NCBI RefSeq assembly: GCF_039536325.1
Contig: NZ_BAAAYO010000017.1
Location: 78,188 to 142,187, forward strand
Source: Paenibacillus_AB hodogayensis
GTDB taxonomy: Bacteria; Bacillota; Bacilli; Paenibacillales; NBRC-103111
DNA length: 64,000 nucleotides
Reading direction: 5' to 3'
Each line of letters starts with the position of its first letter. Position 1 is the first letter of the stretch. Below the pieces are notes generated by a model. That model made no database searches. It was not told the origin of the DNA and saw only the letters and a program-made list of their open reading frames with translations. Both the position numbers and the translations under genes were made by a program. Below, one piece after another: positions 63,994 through 64,000 of this stretch.

Positions 63994-64000
63994 TGAACAG

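Overview
The window looks like chromosome from a spore-forming, low-to-mid-GC Gram-positive bacterium of the Paenibacillus type. The evidence is AGGAGG-type ribosome sites with several TTG and GTG starts, a CotA-type spore laccase, a YheC/YheD-like ATP-grasp coat protein, a cydABDC operon, many AraC regulators, lipobox-bearing solute-binding proteins and Tat-exported polysaccharide-active proteins. The genus is inferred from gene content. No rRNA, tRNA, CRISPR array or intact prophage was seen.

Layout: 1-9.4 kb holds an edge-truncated lipase, a sulfatase, an intact IS630-type element, small decaying genes, a 155-bp inverted duplicate of part of the sulfatase, a Tat/beta-helix protein and an FAD oxidoreductase. 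9.4-11.2 kb is a graveyard of gene fragments. 11.2-23.3 kb holds two orphan solute-binding lipoproteins (SBPs), a 1228-residue cell-surface beta-propeller protein, a second Tat/beta-helix protein and two AraC regulators. 23.7-32.2 kb is housekeeping: an MFS fossil, GAPDH, a TetR regulator with a palindromic operator-like site, and cydABDC. 32.2-34.9 kb is repeat-rich and carries a nucleotidyltransferase cassette that has cut a DUF4177-type gene. 34.9-43.2 kb holds an AraC regulator, amidohydrolase, Rieske protein, a seven-module carbohydrate-binding giant and a third SBP. 43.3-49.7 kb mixes a Tn3 fossil, an ECF sigma/anti-sigma pair, and pseudogenes of an SBP, a beta-helix protein and an isopropylmalate-dehydrogenase-like enzyme. 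49.8-56.1 kb holds an AraC regulator, Tat/beta-helix protein, SBP, sialidase-like protein and a truncated SDR. 56.4-64 kb holds an SDR, IS110 and group II intron remnants, CotA, an IS5/IS630 graveyard, a YheC/YheD-like gene and an aspartoacylase-like gene.

Two themes stand out. First, a repeated glycan-related module: a lipoprotein SBP with no ABC permease or ATPase nearby, next to a Tat-exported beta-helix protein with a phage-tailspike-like N-terminal region or a carbohydrate-binding giant, often with an AraC regulator alongside. Four SBPs are intact and at least three are fossils, so the family expands and decays locally. Second, a dispersed intergenic repeat family built from a terminator-like hairpin plus a long hairpin with arms based on TGACAAGAAC and an 8-nt loop. 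Its stems vary between copies with compensatory changes. Copies often sit at the broken ends of genes. Two other short repeats have a similar TGACA...CCC pattern.
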